Shown here in pieces: positions 35,589 through 47,159 of a stretch of DNA of 64,000 nucleotides. The notes under the pieces were generated by a model, which was not told the DNA's origin, searched no databases, and was given only the letters and a program-made list of their open reading frames with translations. Made by a program: the position numbers and the translations under genes. The stretch's first letter is position 1. Each line of letters begins with the position of its first letter. This DNA is from Rosa chinensis (taxonomy: Eukaryota; Streptophyta; Magnoliopsida; Rosales; Rosaceae). The stretch lies in assembly GCF_002994745.2 (NCBI RefSeq), contig NC_037091.1:8676001-8740000 (forward strand), written 5' to 3'.

Positions 35589-36072
35589 CAAAACCTCCTA
35601 GTCCTAGTGTCAAGGGCAAGGAGAAAATTTGGAGTTTTATTTTGCTTTTGAACCCTGCTTATTTTCTATGTTTACTTCTATAGTTTATAGGCTTGCTTTT
35701 AATAAGTGAGCATGGGTGTTCATTAATGAGTGGTACTAGATATATATGCCACGTTTTCTTATTTGCCCTCTGTATTCAAGGCAGTGGAAAGGTATGTAAT
35801 ATACTGCACTAGCTTGAGACTAGAATGAGAAATTGTTGATTTGATTCAAAATCACAAGGCATGGAATCATGCATTGATTTGTATATGAAAATCATTGTTA
35901 CTTTAAATATTACATGCGCGACTGAGTAGTTAAGAGGAGTGAACAGAACTTAGCAAGTAAATCATCGATGGATTAGAACATGGATAGTAATTAAGATTAT
36001 GTTTGTACAACAGTACAAGATTTTGGTTACTCATGGTCTACCACTTACCAATAGTTGAAGTTATCATTTTTA
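35589..36072. other. AT-rich spacer
   Basis: No gene or repeat recognised downstream of the DUF4283 pseudogene. Confidence 0.5.
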
Positions 36073-36450
36073 GTTTTTTTGTTTTGATGAGGTAAAATTT
36101 TATTAAAATAAAAGAAGATACAAGCATGGGCGGAGGATACCCTTATCCCTTCAAAAACAAAGTACCAGTGTTAAAGAAATGCGGATAAACAACATCCCAC
36201 ACTTCGCAAAAAGTAAATAAAACAATAATAGCAAGGAAGGAGGATTTCCAATGCCGAAACAAAAGAAATCATCTAAAACGAAAATCATGAGCTCGCTATG
36301 CAAGGATTTCCAATGCTGAAACAAAAGAAATCATCTAAAAGAAAATCATGAGCTCGCTATACAATGACATTGTTGTTATTCTATCACTCATCTGAAGATC
36401 AAGACGGATACGTGGGAAAGATACAAACCAACGAGAATTAAACTTACTTT
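36073..36450 (-). mobile_element. Possible LINE 3' end with a 58-bp tandem duplication
   Basis: The minus strand ends CTTCTTTTATTTTAATAAAA, then TTTTACCTCATC and an A-rich tail, like plant L1-type 3' ends. A block around GGATTTCCAATGCNGAAAC is duplicated in tandem (about 36248-36360). No RT is visible. Confidence 0.4.
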
Positions 36451-37020
36451 ACTTGGTCATCAGGACTTGATGATCTCTACCGAAGCTTTCAAGTCTTGAG
36501 TTGAACGCCCATTCAGTCCAATAGCCTCTTGAGCAAGCTGTTTAAGGATTCCACTTCTCTGTCTCATTTTTTTTCCTTGTTCAAGCGATAAAACTTGTTC
36601 CAATGCCTTGACTGCTCTAGTTTTTGTCAAAACGCCTCCCTCAATCCTCACACCGATCTTCCATACAACTTCTACACTCCGCATATTTAAATTTAGGTCA
36701 ACAAAGTAAGGCCTCCCAATCATAGGCCGCAATGTGTTACATGCACTCCTACCGAGGCATGATTGAGGATTTGCTCTTGGTTCACCCATGGAATTAATTA
36801 ACTACTTTTCCTATGGATAACATGTTGGTTCTTTCGATAAATTCTTGTGGAAGTCCTCTTGATTTCCCCTAAATGACCAAAGAAAGGGGAACCCACCTTC
36901 CTCTAATGCCTCAGCTAATGCTGCTACCTCCATGGGAGGCAGTGCCCCCAGACTTCCAAAGCTAATGTATGCTACTGACGCAGGCTCGTTGTTGTCCAGC
37001 CACTATAAGCATGCATCATG

Positions 37021-37330
37021 TGTTATGAAATTAGGCCTAAATGAGTATTACTAGGAGAGGTCATTCAGTTGTCGTGTGCTTGGCACGTGTGTTAGTTAAT
37101 CAGTCGTTAAGTGTGTTAGTTAAGGTTAAGCAGTTAAATAGCTATTCTGTTATTGCAGCCAATACGTGGAGGACACGTGTCCGTGGTAGTTGGCTCATCT
37201 TGAGCTATATAAACCCCAGCCTGTATTTCTCTATCAATCAATCAATATATCGAGTTATTTCCTTTCTTCTTGTTTAATTCTCTTAGTTTTTCTCTGCAAT
37301 CTTACCATGGTTGGGGCTCCTACCCTAACA
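37021..37330 (+). repeat. 5' LTR of the gene-carrying retrotransposon
   Basis: Contains the 12-base palindrome GGACACGTGTCC (37171-37182) with a CACGTG core, and the TATA box GCTATATAAACC near 37204. Confidence 0.95.
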
Positions 37331-37332
37331 AC

Positions 37333-37344
37333 TGGTATCAGAGC
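37333..37344 (+). promoter_or_regulatory. Primer-binding site, initiator tRNA-Met
   Basis: TGGTATCAGAGC, a 12 of 12 match, two bases after the 5' LTR. Confidence 0.95.
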
Positions 37345-37351
37345 CCACATC

Positions 37352-40300
37352 ATGGGGCCGAGGAGCACTGGGAATCCACCACCATACTCGTTAGCACCGC
37401 CGCGTCCACCTGACCTCGATGAAGTGAGGAGGAAGAGGATCCAAATCGCAAAAGAACAAGTAGCGGAAAGGACAGCTGCGTGGCGCCGTGAACTCGAGAA
37501 AACCATGGCGTCGTTATGATCCGAGATAATCAACGAGTTGAGGCAATTTCAATTGGAGCGACCAGCTCAGGTGAGTGAGCCTTCGGGGCTGACTTCTTCC
37601 GTTCCGATCCTATATCAACACCAGCCTCCTCCTCTGCCCGACGGCGCAATTTCGACTCAGCAGAATAATTCCCCTGCATCGTTTTTCTCTGTAAGTGGCA
37701 CTAACACAAGTGTTTCTAATCACAAGGATGATTGTGGTGGTATGGGTTTTGTGTTTAGTGCTAATGATATTGATGAGAAATTAGAGAATGGGGAGAGTGT
37801 CGAGAAGAGGGCTGAGGCGACTAGTGGAGATGGTAGAGGGTTCAGTGAGCTTGAGTGTGTCATTGCTAAGTGGGACGAGGGTGGTATAGTTGAAGGCAAG
37901 GAGCAGCTCATCAATGGAATGTTAGAATTTCATGCCCTCCAACTGTTCGATAAAATGCCGAACTCAGAAGGGTTGTGTGATGCAAGAAGGACCGGGTTGT
38001 GTAATGCAGGAAGGGCCATTATGGCTCCTATGAGCATTCGAGACAAAGGGGGAGGACTCGCTACTCATTGTGAAGTTGTTGATGCTTCTGACTATTTAGG
38101 CTATCCCAAAGCACGTTCCGAGGTCTATTATACTATCCACCTTGCTGCTGTCAGTGAGATAGCAATATGTTTTGTCAGTTGTAAGCAGGACAATAGTGGT
38201 TTCATTGAAGATAAGGAGCTGGAGCAGAGTTTTTTTGGACACACCAGTGGCATTGCTTCAGTAAGCTTTGATTCTTCAGAGGTCTTAGTAGCTGCAGGCG
38301 CTGCAAGTGGTACAATTAAGCTTTGGGATTTAGAGGAGGCAAAAATTGTTTACACCCTTACTGGTCACAGATCTAATTATATATCTGTCGACTTCCATCC
38401 TTTTGGAGAGTTATTTGCATCTGGCTCCCTGGACACAAATTTAAAAATATGGGATATCAGGAAGAAGGGGTGTATTCACACATACAAAGGCCACACACGA
38501 AGAGTCAATGCCATCAGGTTTACCCCAGATGGACGTTGGGCTGTTTCTGGTGGAGAGGACAACACTGTGAAGTTGTGGGATCTGACTGATGGAAAGCTCT
38601 TGCATGATTTTAAATGTAATGAGGGCCAGATACAATGCATAGGCTTTCATCCCCATGAGTTCCTGCTCACAACAGGTTCAGCAGATGGGACAAATAAATT
38701 TTGGGATCTTGAAACCTTTGAGCTAATTGGCTCAGCTGGACCTGAGACAACTGGAGTGTGCTTTTTGACTTTTAGTCCGGATGGGAGGGCTCTACTATGT
38801 GGTTTGCCCATCATGAAGATTATATTTAAGAGTTTCTGCAAGCCTGGTTTGGTGCTTGGAGACTTTGAGCTGATTCATGAAGAAGACCACATGCTTGGAG
38901 ATCATGAGCAAAGTGCAGTTGTGACTCACTATTCCCAGTTGTGCCAAAAGGCTGGCGTTAAGTATAAAAGTTGTGATGGTGATCTTGTTGGTGTTGTGGA
39001 GGATTCACATTTTTATTATTGGAAGAAAGATCAGAGTAGTTTTGCGAAAGGGCACGTGTGGGCTCTATATGATGATGATGGAAGGCTGAGAAATTATGGT
39101 TTGGTTGATGCAGTTGTTGACTTTCTCAAAAGCAATTCAAAGTTATATTTTATGAGGTACACTTCTAATGCACTTCTTTCAAAAGATAATTGTGTCGGCT
39201 TTTTGACTAATATGCACAAGCTTTTTCAACACATGGTGGGACATGTTCATAAGGATGAGCTTTTCATGGCAACGTGCTCTTCCATTTTTCATCCTCCATT
39301 CCATGCACTTGTGAAGAAATTGTCTCTCTTTTTACCTATGGTTGCTATCCAGTCATTACGACCACTTTTGGCTGACATATTGAGAGAAGATGCACAGTTT
39401 ATTTTTGGAATTATGAGGGTTGTGCACATCATTTTTCAAGATGGATGGTTGTTGATTCATGAACAAGAGTGAGGTCTTGCCAAGAGCACTATAATTGCAG
39501 GGTATTCTCAAGCAGGTTATGTGGAAAAAGCTTTTGAGTATTTGTGGTGGATGAGAATGGATGTACCAAACCCAAATGAGTATGCTTTTACTCGTGTACC
39601 AAGTGTTTGTGGAACCATGGCGATGCTTGCTCAAGGAAAGCAATTGCATGCTCATGTGCTAACTGTTGTTCTAGATTGTGAAGCTATGGTACAAAGTGCC
39701 TTGGTCAATTTGCACTTGAAATGTGGAAGTTCACAAGAAGCTGCAAAAATCTTTGATGTGACAAAAGTTGATGATCACCTATTTGACTTATACAGAATTT
39801 TCATTGAGCCTCTGATTGCTTGCTACTTGAGATACATAGATAAGCAGCTCAGCCATGGAAGATATGAAGATGGTCATGCTATAGTTTCATCTACCATCAT
39901 GAATAAAGAAAAATTTATGTTTGTGACTATTGACAAATTATGCACTGCTTTAGTTTTTAAGTGTTGTCCAATTGGTATAGTGGAGGTATCAGAGAAGTGG
40001 CTTCTAGATGTGATGAATATGAATTTGGAGACCATGGTTGGAAAAATTAAATGTGGTGGGGAAAAGAGGCTGCATATGGATTTCTTTAAAATTCATAGGG
40101 GGCCACTTGAGAAATGTTTGGGGTATGCTCTAGCTACTTTGGATGCGATTTGTTTATGTGTCCAGAAGCTTTTCTTGGTTGATTGGGCTTTTGCAGATGT
40201 ACCAATATCTTGGAAGGATGTGGAAACCAAGTTGTTTGCTCTTTACTTCCCTAACTTCATGATTGCATTCATCGAATTTGGCTTCGTGGCAATTGATGTT

Positions 40301-41275
40301 AGAGTTCTTGCATTGGTTCCTCAAATACACTTTTCAGTACACATGTGGACAAATGAAGCTCTTCTACTCGTCCTGTTGTCTGCAATTATGCACTCCCAAA
40401 CAATGAAATTTGTAATTTCAAGCATTCTATTGCAGAGTCCCAATAGAGAAGCCTTGAGGTTTTTTTCTAATATGCAACATTTATATCATTGGCAATCAAA
40501 TTTTAATTCTCAGGTGTGTGTTCATCTATGTGCACTACTCCATGCTTGGCAAGTTACTACAGATGATGGATACTTGCAATTGGATGATAAATTGGGTTGT
40601 GATCTTATGACTATGGATAATGAGACCGAGATGGTTCTGTATACTGGATGTCAGACTCCACATAACTGTTGGTCAATAACATATGAGAGCAGGAAAAGCA
40701 ATAACAATATCAGTGGCAAGACTTGCTCTGTCTCTCTAGTGTCCAATTCATTGAATTTGTATTTAACAATATTGCTGCCATATGGAATTTTTGAGGTGGG
40801 AGAAGATTCTGTAAGTGGTATTTTTTGCTCGCAATTGTTGCTGGACTTGGTAAGAAAAATGTTGCAGATTTGGACATGGGAAAATGGCAGATTTTTGCAG
40901 ACTCAGATGATTGTTGAGGCAAGGGATTTTCAAAAAAGAACAATGTGTTGTCATCAACTGGTCTATAGCTCTTCAAGTTTCAAAGGATATGTGGTACTGA
41001 CATCAGCCATCTTGCATAGAAGATTTGCAATGAATGGAGCAGCAGCAACAACAATTTTACATTTGTACTGGAACTGGTTTCACTTCTTTGCTGGAGTGCC
41101 TGGTGGTATACATTTAAACTATGACTGGAAAGAGAGCTTCCCTGATGTTCCAACTGGGAGATTTGATCAGTTCAAAGCATTGGTGAGAGGTATCCAGATT
41201 TTGACTCAGAATGTGAAACTTGAGGACAAGTTTCTGTTAAGGGGGCTGCATTGTTATGAAATTAGGCCTAAATGA
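37352..41275 (+). CDS. Chimeric polyprotein frame: gag-like head, katanin p80 WD40, PPR, unknown parts
   Basis: From ATG 37352 one frame runs 1308 codons into the 3' LTR, broken only by TGA at 37517-37519 and 39470-39472. The head (to about 37690) is Pro/Arg-rich with RRKRIQIAKEQVAERTAAWR and may be gag-derived. About 38234-38830 is katanin p80 (KTN80) WD40: VLVAAGAASGTIKLWDLEEA, FASGSLDTNLKIWDIRKKG, AVSGGEDNTVKLWDL, HPHEFLLTTGSADGTNKFWD. No introns interrupt it, so it came from spliced RNA. About 39489-39770 is a PPR piece: STIIAGYSQAGYVEKAFEYL, then GKQLHAHVL. The remaining parts (38830-39470 and 39780-41250) I do not recognise. Whether any protein is made is unknown. Confidence 0.75.
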
Positions 41276-41561
41276 GTATTACTAGGAGAGGTCATTCAGT
41301 TGTCGTGTGCTTGGCACTTGTGTTAGTTAATCAGTCGTTAAGTGTGTTAGTTAAGGTTAAGCAGTTAAATAGCTATTCTGTTATTGCAGCCAATACGTGG
41401 AGGACACGTGTCCGTGGTAGTTGGCTCATCTTGAGCTATATAAACCCCAGCCTGTATTTCTCTATCAATCAATCAATATATCGAGTTATTTCCTTTCTTC
41501 TTGTTTAATTCTCTTAGTTTTTCTCTGCAATCTTACCATGGTTGGGGCTCCTACCCTAACA
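41252..41561 (+). repeat. 3' LTR of the gene-carrying retrotransposon
   Basis: 309 of 310 bases equal the 5' LTR by eye. It keeps the GGACACGTGTCC palindrome (41402-41413). Confidence 0.95.
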
Positions 41562-42602
41562 TCCTGCTCCTGCTCCTGATCCTCATCATCTGATACAAAT
41601 AATTGTAGTGGCCGGACAAGATGTAGTGGACCAACAAGGATAAACTTTTGGAGTCTTTTCTTCAGTTCCTCAGTAACTTTCAAGTCCTTTGTTTCAAAAG
41701 AGTTGACGACAACCGCAGCTGCTTGTGGCAGCTTCTATCCCATTTTATGCAACATTCTTGCAAATGGAGATTCTATTTCTCCAAATACAATCTCCTTGGG
41801 TAAGTCAGATGCTCGAAACCCATCTGAGAATCCCGGAAGGAACTCCAGGGTTTTGTTTTCTTGTCCTATGTACGTACAGAATAGCAAAACACACGAGTGA
41901 AAACTGTTCTACATATTTATTGATGTATTTAGACATCAGCAAAGGGGAAAAAAAAATAAAAAAACACAAAACATCCTTACCAGGAGCTCCCACTTCATCT
42001 CTAATTATATCAGTCTCGATATGAACAAAAAGTGAGCGTATTTCACCAATCCATGAGGTCACCCAAGGGACGTGCATTTTATCGGCTATATCTCTAGCAA
42101 ACCAGAATAATGCATCCGAAATCAAGCATCCAAACTAATTGTGTCCTGTTTCAGCCTCCACCTCTTTGATTGCCCTCTCAAAGATCCGAGGTGCATTGTC
42201 AATGAACAACTCAACGTGCTCCCGTAGTGGATTTCTGGAGAGGGGTATATATGTAGCCATCTGGTAAGCCATCCCATACGTTGTAAGGCTTTATATTATC
42301 ACAGCCCTTGTTGCTGGAACCTGAAAAGAGGGAGCTATTTGATCTAGCACCTTCGTTTGCCTCGACTTTTCTTTCGCTACCCATTTCGGGCCTAGCTTCT
42401 TTTGTCTTTTGTTTTGTTGTTTTTTATCCTTGTATTGACTCTTGACTGTGCTCTTGTATGTTGAAGAAGGTGAACTGCATATCGGGGAAACAGTTGAAAT
42501 GGAACGTTCAAATCGAAGAAGAGCGGCAGGATGGGAGGTGAATGGAAATACGTAGGACTGCAACATTTTGAGGACTATAGTAGTAGCAACTTTGTGGCTC
42601 AT

Positions 42603-43504
42603 TATGAAAAAATTTCAAGGTAAGAAGTGAAATGAAATAAAGAGGCCGACTATGAACTCTGAGGAAGGGGACATTGAGAGAGAACGTAAGTGAACTGGCC
42701 GGTGAAGGTTCTCGGCAGATCGAGACTAATATCTAGCTAGCATTCAGTTGGTGGAGATGAAGATGCAGCAAAATAATCTCCTTTCAAACAACACTGACAG
42801 TTTAATTATGGAGGGGGGAATAGTATATGGCTCATGATTACTTCAATCAGTCTATTCATATATAGGTCCACATATTTTTGCTATGCGATGCTATCCACTC
42901 ACATGTTATCAGATTGATATTAATCATCACTTCGTTATTGAAAAGTTTGGTAAATCAGAAGTGCGGAACACAATAATGCATCTCTTTGATTATAAAAAAG
43001 AAAACCGATCAAAGATGCTTCCGTGTTTTTTAGCTGTATGTTAGCATTTGTACTAAGACCTCGTTTAGTTCACGGAGTGAATTTTTTAGGAAAGTTGTTT
43101 TTTTGTATTTCCATCTGGAAGGAAAATTAAGATTCCTGCTAATGTGTTTGGTAACACTAAGGAATGGAATCAATAATTACTAGTAGAATTGAAGAAAATT
43201 GGTATTTATCTTTTTTATAGAATTATTTTATCCATACAAATAGTGTAATAAATGTTAGAAAAGTGTAATAAATACTAGGAAATGAGAAAGGAAAATGGTT
43301 TCTTAGGAAAATGGAAGGATTCATTTTCCTTCCTATTTTCCCTTGCAAAAGGAACCATTTTCCTGACCTTGCACTTACCAAACACAGGAATGTAAGCAAT
43401 TTCCCTTTCTGAGCTTAAAATCTGTAAAACAAATTAGGCCTAACAGAAACAAGCTAATGTTCTGCACTTCTGCATATAAAAAAGACAGTGGAGCTTTCAG
43501 AGGG
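42603..43504. other. UGT 5' flank with a possible MITE
   Basis: No gene. The stretch about 43063-43400 begins CCTCGTTTAGTTCACGGAGT and ends near TTACCAAACACAGGAATG. It is AT-rich with GGAAAAT/ATTTTCC palindromes, like a small inverted-repeat element. I found no TSD. Confidence 0.35.
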
Positions 43505-43584
43505 CAGAGCCGGCCCTGGGCATAGGGCCAACAGGCACAAGCCTAGGGCCCCCAGTTTCAAGGGCCCCAAAAAAATATAACTTC

Positions 43585-43628
<44 letters not shown>

Positions 43629-44310
43629 GTATTTTATTGTTTCATCTTTGTACGCCTGTAGCTCTGTACGTGACATTTGTTCTTCTCTACTGCTGAATCT
43701 CTCTCGTTCTTACTTCTCAAACAAAACTTGTCCAGATAATATATTAAGTCTATCTTGCTCCAATACCATGCCTCTTCGGCTCTTTCTCCTATTAAGGAGG
43801 TAGAAAGAGACGAGTTCTTCTTCAGTTGGGTAGAAACGGAAGCCTGTTGTGAGTTCTTGATACATTATTGAAGTCTTGTTTTATCTGATTATCAGTAGCA
43901 GGAGACGAGTTCTTTTTCAATTGGGTAGAAGGGGAGGAGTTCTTCAATTTTGTATTTGGGTGATGATAATTTTATGTTAAGTTTGTGTTTGGGTGGGAGA
44001 AGTAATTAAGTCTCTCGTTCTCCTTTTAATCTCGAGTTATTTGTTTGTGCTAGTCTTAGTAGTCTGAGACTGCAAAACAATGAATTAAGCAAACAACCAA
44101 TTGGACTAGTTGACTGACTCCAATTTTATAGTTGAGATTAAAGAAAATTGTTTTGATTTGCTGACTGTCAATTAAAATTGAGTTTAATATTATGATAATG
44201 GTATTGTATCATTTGTACGGAAATATTTCAATTGAAAATGGGTTTATATTAGTAGGGAGGCCCAATTTTTTTTTACGCTTAGAGCCCCGGAAAACTCAGG
44301 GCCGGCTGTG
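43505..44310. mobile_element. Non-autonomous hAT element, 0.8 kb
   Basis: The ends CAGAGCCGGCCCTG and, in reverse complement, CACAGCCGGCCCTG match at 13 of 14 bases. The flanking 8-mers TCAGAGGG (43497-43504) and ACAGAGGG (44311-44318) match at 7 of 8. A (TA)n run of about 32 bases lies at 43591-43622. No transposase ORF. Confidence 0.8.
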
Positions 44311-44618
44311 ACAGAGGGGGCCTGCTGGAGACGTTAAATCAATCATCCACAACAATCCATTTAATAACGTATGTATACAAATTCCCAAACCAAAGTTTCT
44401 ATACATGCATCTTCACTTCGGGAAAAAATCCAAAAAAAAAAAAAAAAAAGGGTTCTAAGGAAAAGAACGTACCTAAAGTTTCTATACATGCATCTTCACT
44501 TCGAAAACCAAAACAACAAACTCCCAAACCTTCAATGTTCCATATTTTGAATTAGAAAAAAATAAAAATGAAAATGTGAAAGCTAATAATTAATAGTGTA
44601 CTCACAAAGCCAATCAAT
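44311..44618. other. 3' flank of the DUF761 gene
   Basis: An A-rich spacer containing a short duplicated phrase, CTATACATGCATCTTCACTT (44399 and 44480). No gene. Confidence 0.6.
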
Positions 44619-45224
44619 CTAGGCACTTCGAGCCAACATCTCCTGGAATTCAAGGATGGACCTCTCCTTCTGAAGCTTCATGTCTTGCCTAAACTTGTAA
44701 ATAAACTCTTCCGCCCTTTCGTCCACTACCCGTAGCTGTGGTGACCTAGCAACCACTGCCTGCCATGCATCTTCAACGCTATAAACACTCTTGCTGTTTC
44801 TCGTTGCAATATTTCCTTTGTTGAGCCCTTCTTTGCCTCTGCTTGTTTCAGCTTGCGCATCTAAATGTCGGTTCTTGGTGTGCGCAGAGTCGGGAGACTG
44901 TGCAAAGAGCTCGTCTATGTGTATGGTCGCAGCATTCTTATGGAGAAACTTGTTGTGGTGTTGGTAGTGGTGGTTGTAATATTGGTTTCGAGAAAATGTA
45001 GAGGAAGTTTTAGTGAGAGCGCGTAGTTTGGATGGGACAAAGAATCGCAAACAGCGCAAGTTGAGGAGACGTTTAGTGGTGGTTTTGATGGTTTTGGGGA
45101 TGTTGAGCTCGTGGAGTTTCAACTGTACTTTTCCAGTGAAGCTCTTCCATGCCTTTTTAGCACGGCCGAGCTTCTTTGCCAGCATCCAGCCTGGCATCGA
45201 AGCATTTGGTCGTGACGAAATCAT
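44619..45224 (-). CDS. DUF761 domain protein (cotton-fibre-expressed-like)
   Basis: An intact single-exon frame of 201 codons from ATG 45224 to TAG 44619-44621. The frame is open a little further upstream but without another ATG; an alternative start is the ATG ten codons downstream. The N-terminus has AKKLGRAKKAWKSFTGKVQL, typical of the family. The middle is Ser/His/Lys-rich. The C-terminus VDERAEEFIYKFRQDMKLQK followed by ERSILEFQEMLARSA is the DUF761 motif. There is no signal peptide or membrane helix. The molecular function of DUF761 proteins is not well established. It is the only host gene here without visible damage and is flanked by two hAT elements. Confidence 0.88.
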   Translation of the reverse strand: MISSRPNASMPGWMLAKKLGRAKKAWKSFTGKVQLKLHELNIPKTIKTTTKRLLNLRCLRFFVPSKLRALTKTSSTFSRNQYYNHHYQHHNKFLHKNAATIHIDELFAQSPDSAHTKNRHLDAQAETSRGKEGLNKGNIATRNSKSVYSVEDAWQAVVARSPQLRVVDERAEEFIYKFRQDMKLQKERSILEFQEMLARSA

Positions 45225-46185
45225 TCCTTGTTTGAGAGATGATAGAAGAATTGGAGAGAGAGTTCTGGACAAGGTTGCAAAGATAGGGAATGAGGGTATG
45301 ATTGTTCTTATGGAAGAAGATATGATTCCCTAGCTAGTAGTACTCTATTTTGTTAAAAATTTCTGGAATGTCATTGCATGCTCACGCCAGCCAGCCAACT
45401 AATTAAGAGAGTCAGCTTTGGAATGGGAATAGCAAAGCAGCCATTAAAAAAGTTCAATCATGTTTGCTTAGACAACGGGGTATTTCACTTTCGGCAAACT
45501 TGGAGGCCCCAGATTGAAGCTAGCATTTCCTTGCGTCCTAAGTTTGGTGGGAGACGAAAATCAAAGTATAATACTGTAAAGAACAATCACGTATTTGTTT
45601 TGGTTTGAATGGTGGGGTTTTCAGTAAGCCACCTTGTGTTTGTTTTGTTAAGAAAATGTGCGATTTGAGAATTTTCTATAAGACATATAGGTCTTCTTGC
45701 TTCTCTGTTTTGTTGACCAACTAATGCTTGAAAAAAGTTATGGCCCTCAGTCCCTCACCATTGATACAGCTAATTCTAAACTTGAATTATAAGTGACTTT
45801 CCAACCTGGTAAAGTTGGCTAGCTAGCTCCTCAAACTTTTTTCCTTTTAGGAGATTCAAATCCATGTCTTTGGGCAACATGTATGAAGGACAAGGCATTT
45901 GCTTTTATAGTTTGTGAAGAAGGAATTGAAAGCTATTAAGCTAATATGCTACTTTTTTGATATAAAGAAATGGCCATTTCCTTCTAATTTGCTTTCCGCG
46001 TCAGTGGTGCTGGCTATCATAAAAGAAACCCCAACCTTTTACACAATTATTTATTCATGATGCCATGATGGTGATATTCATCTCCTGGCTTCTGGCATGC
46101 TTAACCTTCCCCAGTTCCATAACTGCACCTCTATTTTCTGTTGCCTCACGACAAAGCTACTGACAAAAAAAAAAAAAAAAAACAT
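45225..46185. other. 5' flank of the DUF761 gene
   Basis: Upstream sequence of the minus-strand DUF761 gene, with poly-A at 46166-46182. A 76-codon open stretch at 45378-45608 on the plus strand has no recognisable domain and is probably chance. Confidence 0.5.
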
Positions 46186-46193
46186 GTACTAGC

Positions 46194-47007
46194 CAGTGTT
46201 ACCTGGATTGCGGGTCATTGCAGTATGGCCTGTACGGGTACGCGGTATGGATACGCAGTACACTAATCTCTATAGTACGTGATATGCTAGGATATATTAG
46301 TTAAAATTTTAATTAAAATAAATTACATATGATAAATATAATTATGTATTTGGAAACATAACTTTTTTAACATAAATATCCCTTACATATACACTATGAA
46401 AATCACAATAATTTGAAAGGGTAAACAAGTAAAATTAGAGATTAGAGATAATAAGAAAATAGGAATAGGATAGAAAATAGATATTATCTTCTTCTTCTTC
46501 TTTTTTATCAGAATAGTCATTATGTTTTCGAAATCTCTTCAGAAAAATAAAAAGAGGATAAACTTAAAAAATAAAAAATAAATAAAAAGAAAAATAAAAA
46601 TCTCAGCGAGCCGTAGAGTTGCAGACGAAGTGAGTGACGATTGACACCAAGATTATATCCAACCTCGGTTATCTTCACAATGAATAGGTCACAAGAGAAT
46701 CCTTTGAAATCTTCTGGATTCTTTCTAGCAAATCTAAGATTTGATGCTTTGATATTCTAAATCAATGATCTATTTAGATTTTAGACCTGATACTATATAG
46801 ATCAAGAATCTAGATCGCAAAGATGGAGGACATCAAGAACACCGCCGACAAAGGCTTGATTCTTGCAGAACACCAAACCTGATCACTTGATGCTGGGTAA
46901 ATATGGGATCGCTGGAGTTACTGATCTGGTTAGCGATCGTATTGCGTTTCGGGTCGCCCGATCGGGATAGCGGGTTGCCGGCAAACCGAGCGATCCCGGC
47001 ATCTCTG
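46194..47007. mobile_element. hAT-like non-autonomous element, 0.8 kb
   Basis: A perfect 8-bp TSD GTACTAGC lies at 46186-46193 and 47008-47015. The ends CAGTGTTACCTGGATTGC and, in reverse complement, CAGAGATGCCGGGATCGC match at 13 of 18 bases. The middle is AT-rich. No transposase. Confidence 0.8.
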
Positions 47008-47159
47008 GTACTAGCAATAATAATATGCATTTTCCTACCATACAGTAGCATTGATGTTTTCAGTATTTTAAAGCCTAAAATACTAATGAAAACCACGTTT
47101 ACATCCATTGTACGTATTCCTCACATTTTTAGGCTTGTAAATAAGTTGTAAACCCTATC

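Larger units (their letters stand above)
37021..41561 (+). mobile_element. LTR retrotransposon without pol, carrying host gene fragments
   Basis: The LTRs are 37021-37330 and 41252-41561, both 310 bp, starting TGTTATGAAATTAGGCC and ending CTACCCTAACA. They differ at one base (CACGTGTG against CACTTGTG near 37087), so the insertion is recent. A perfect tRNA-Met primer site follows the 5' LTR, and a purine tract AAGGGGGCTGCAT precedes the 3' LTR. Flanks are TCATG and TCCTG, an imperfect 5-bp TSD. No protease, integrase, RT or RNase H motif is present. The interior is one reading frame made of host gene pieces. Movement would need enzymes from another element. Confidence 0.92.
36460..42602 (-). 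pseudogene. UGT78-type flavonoid glycosyltransferase pseudogene, split
   Basis: The N-terminal part is at 41562-42602: MSHKVATTIVLK, FPFTSHPAALLRF, then NIKPYNVWDGLPDGYIYTPL, CLISDALFWFARDIADKMHV and VHIETDIIRDEVG. The C-terminal part is at 36460-37020: [20 protein letters not shown], then ILNHASVGVHVTHCG and PMIGRPYFVDLNLNMRSVEV. Style and order fit UGT78 (flavonoid 3-O-glycosyltransferases using UDP-sugars). The PSPG box is broken: after THCG the sequence jumps to PMIGRPYF with a frame change, so HCGWNS and the following residues are missing. There are further stops (for example near 42140 and 37010). A 4.5-kb LTR retrotransposon splits the two halves. Confidence 0.85.

Noticed and set aside
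37041..37277. 78-codon frame repeated at 41272-41508
   Set aside because: It is the LTR sequence of the 37021-41561 element, present twice because LTRs are duplicated; no evidence of coding.
38830..39100. HVWALYDDDGRLRNYGLV as a DUF3444 (DnaJ-associated) fragment
   Set aside because: The likeness to the family's WALYD motif is too short to support a call; left as unassigned in the chimeric frame.
43063..43400. Possible MITE upstream of the UGT pseudogene
   Set aside because: Termini are only loosely inverted and no TSD was found, so it is mentioned only as a possibility in the flank entry.
45378..45608. 76-codon open frame upstream of the DUF761 gene
   Set aside because: No recognisable domain, and it lies in the 5' flank of a gene on the other strand; probably chance.
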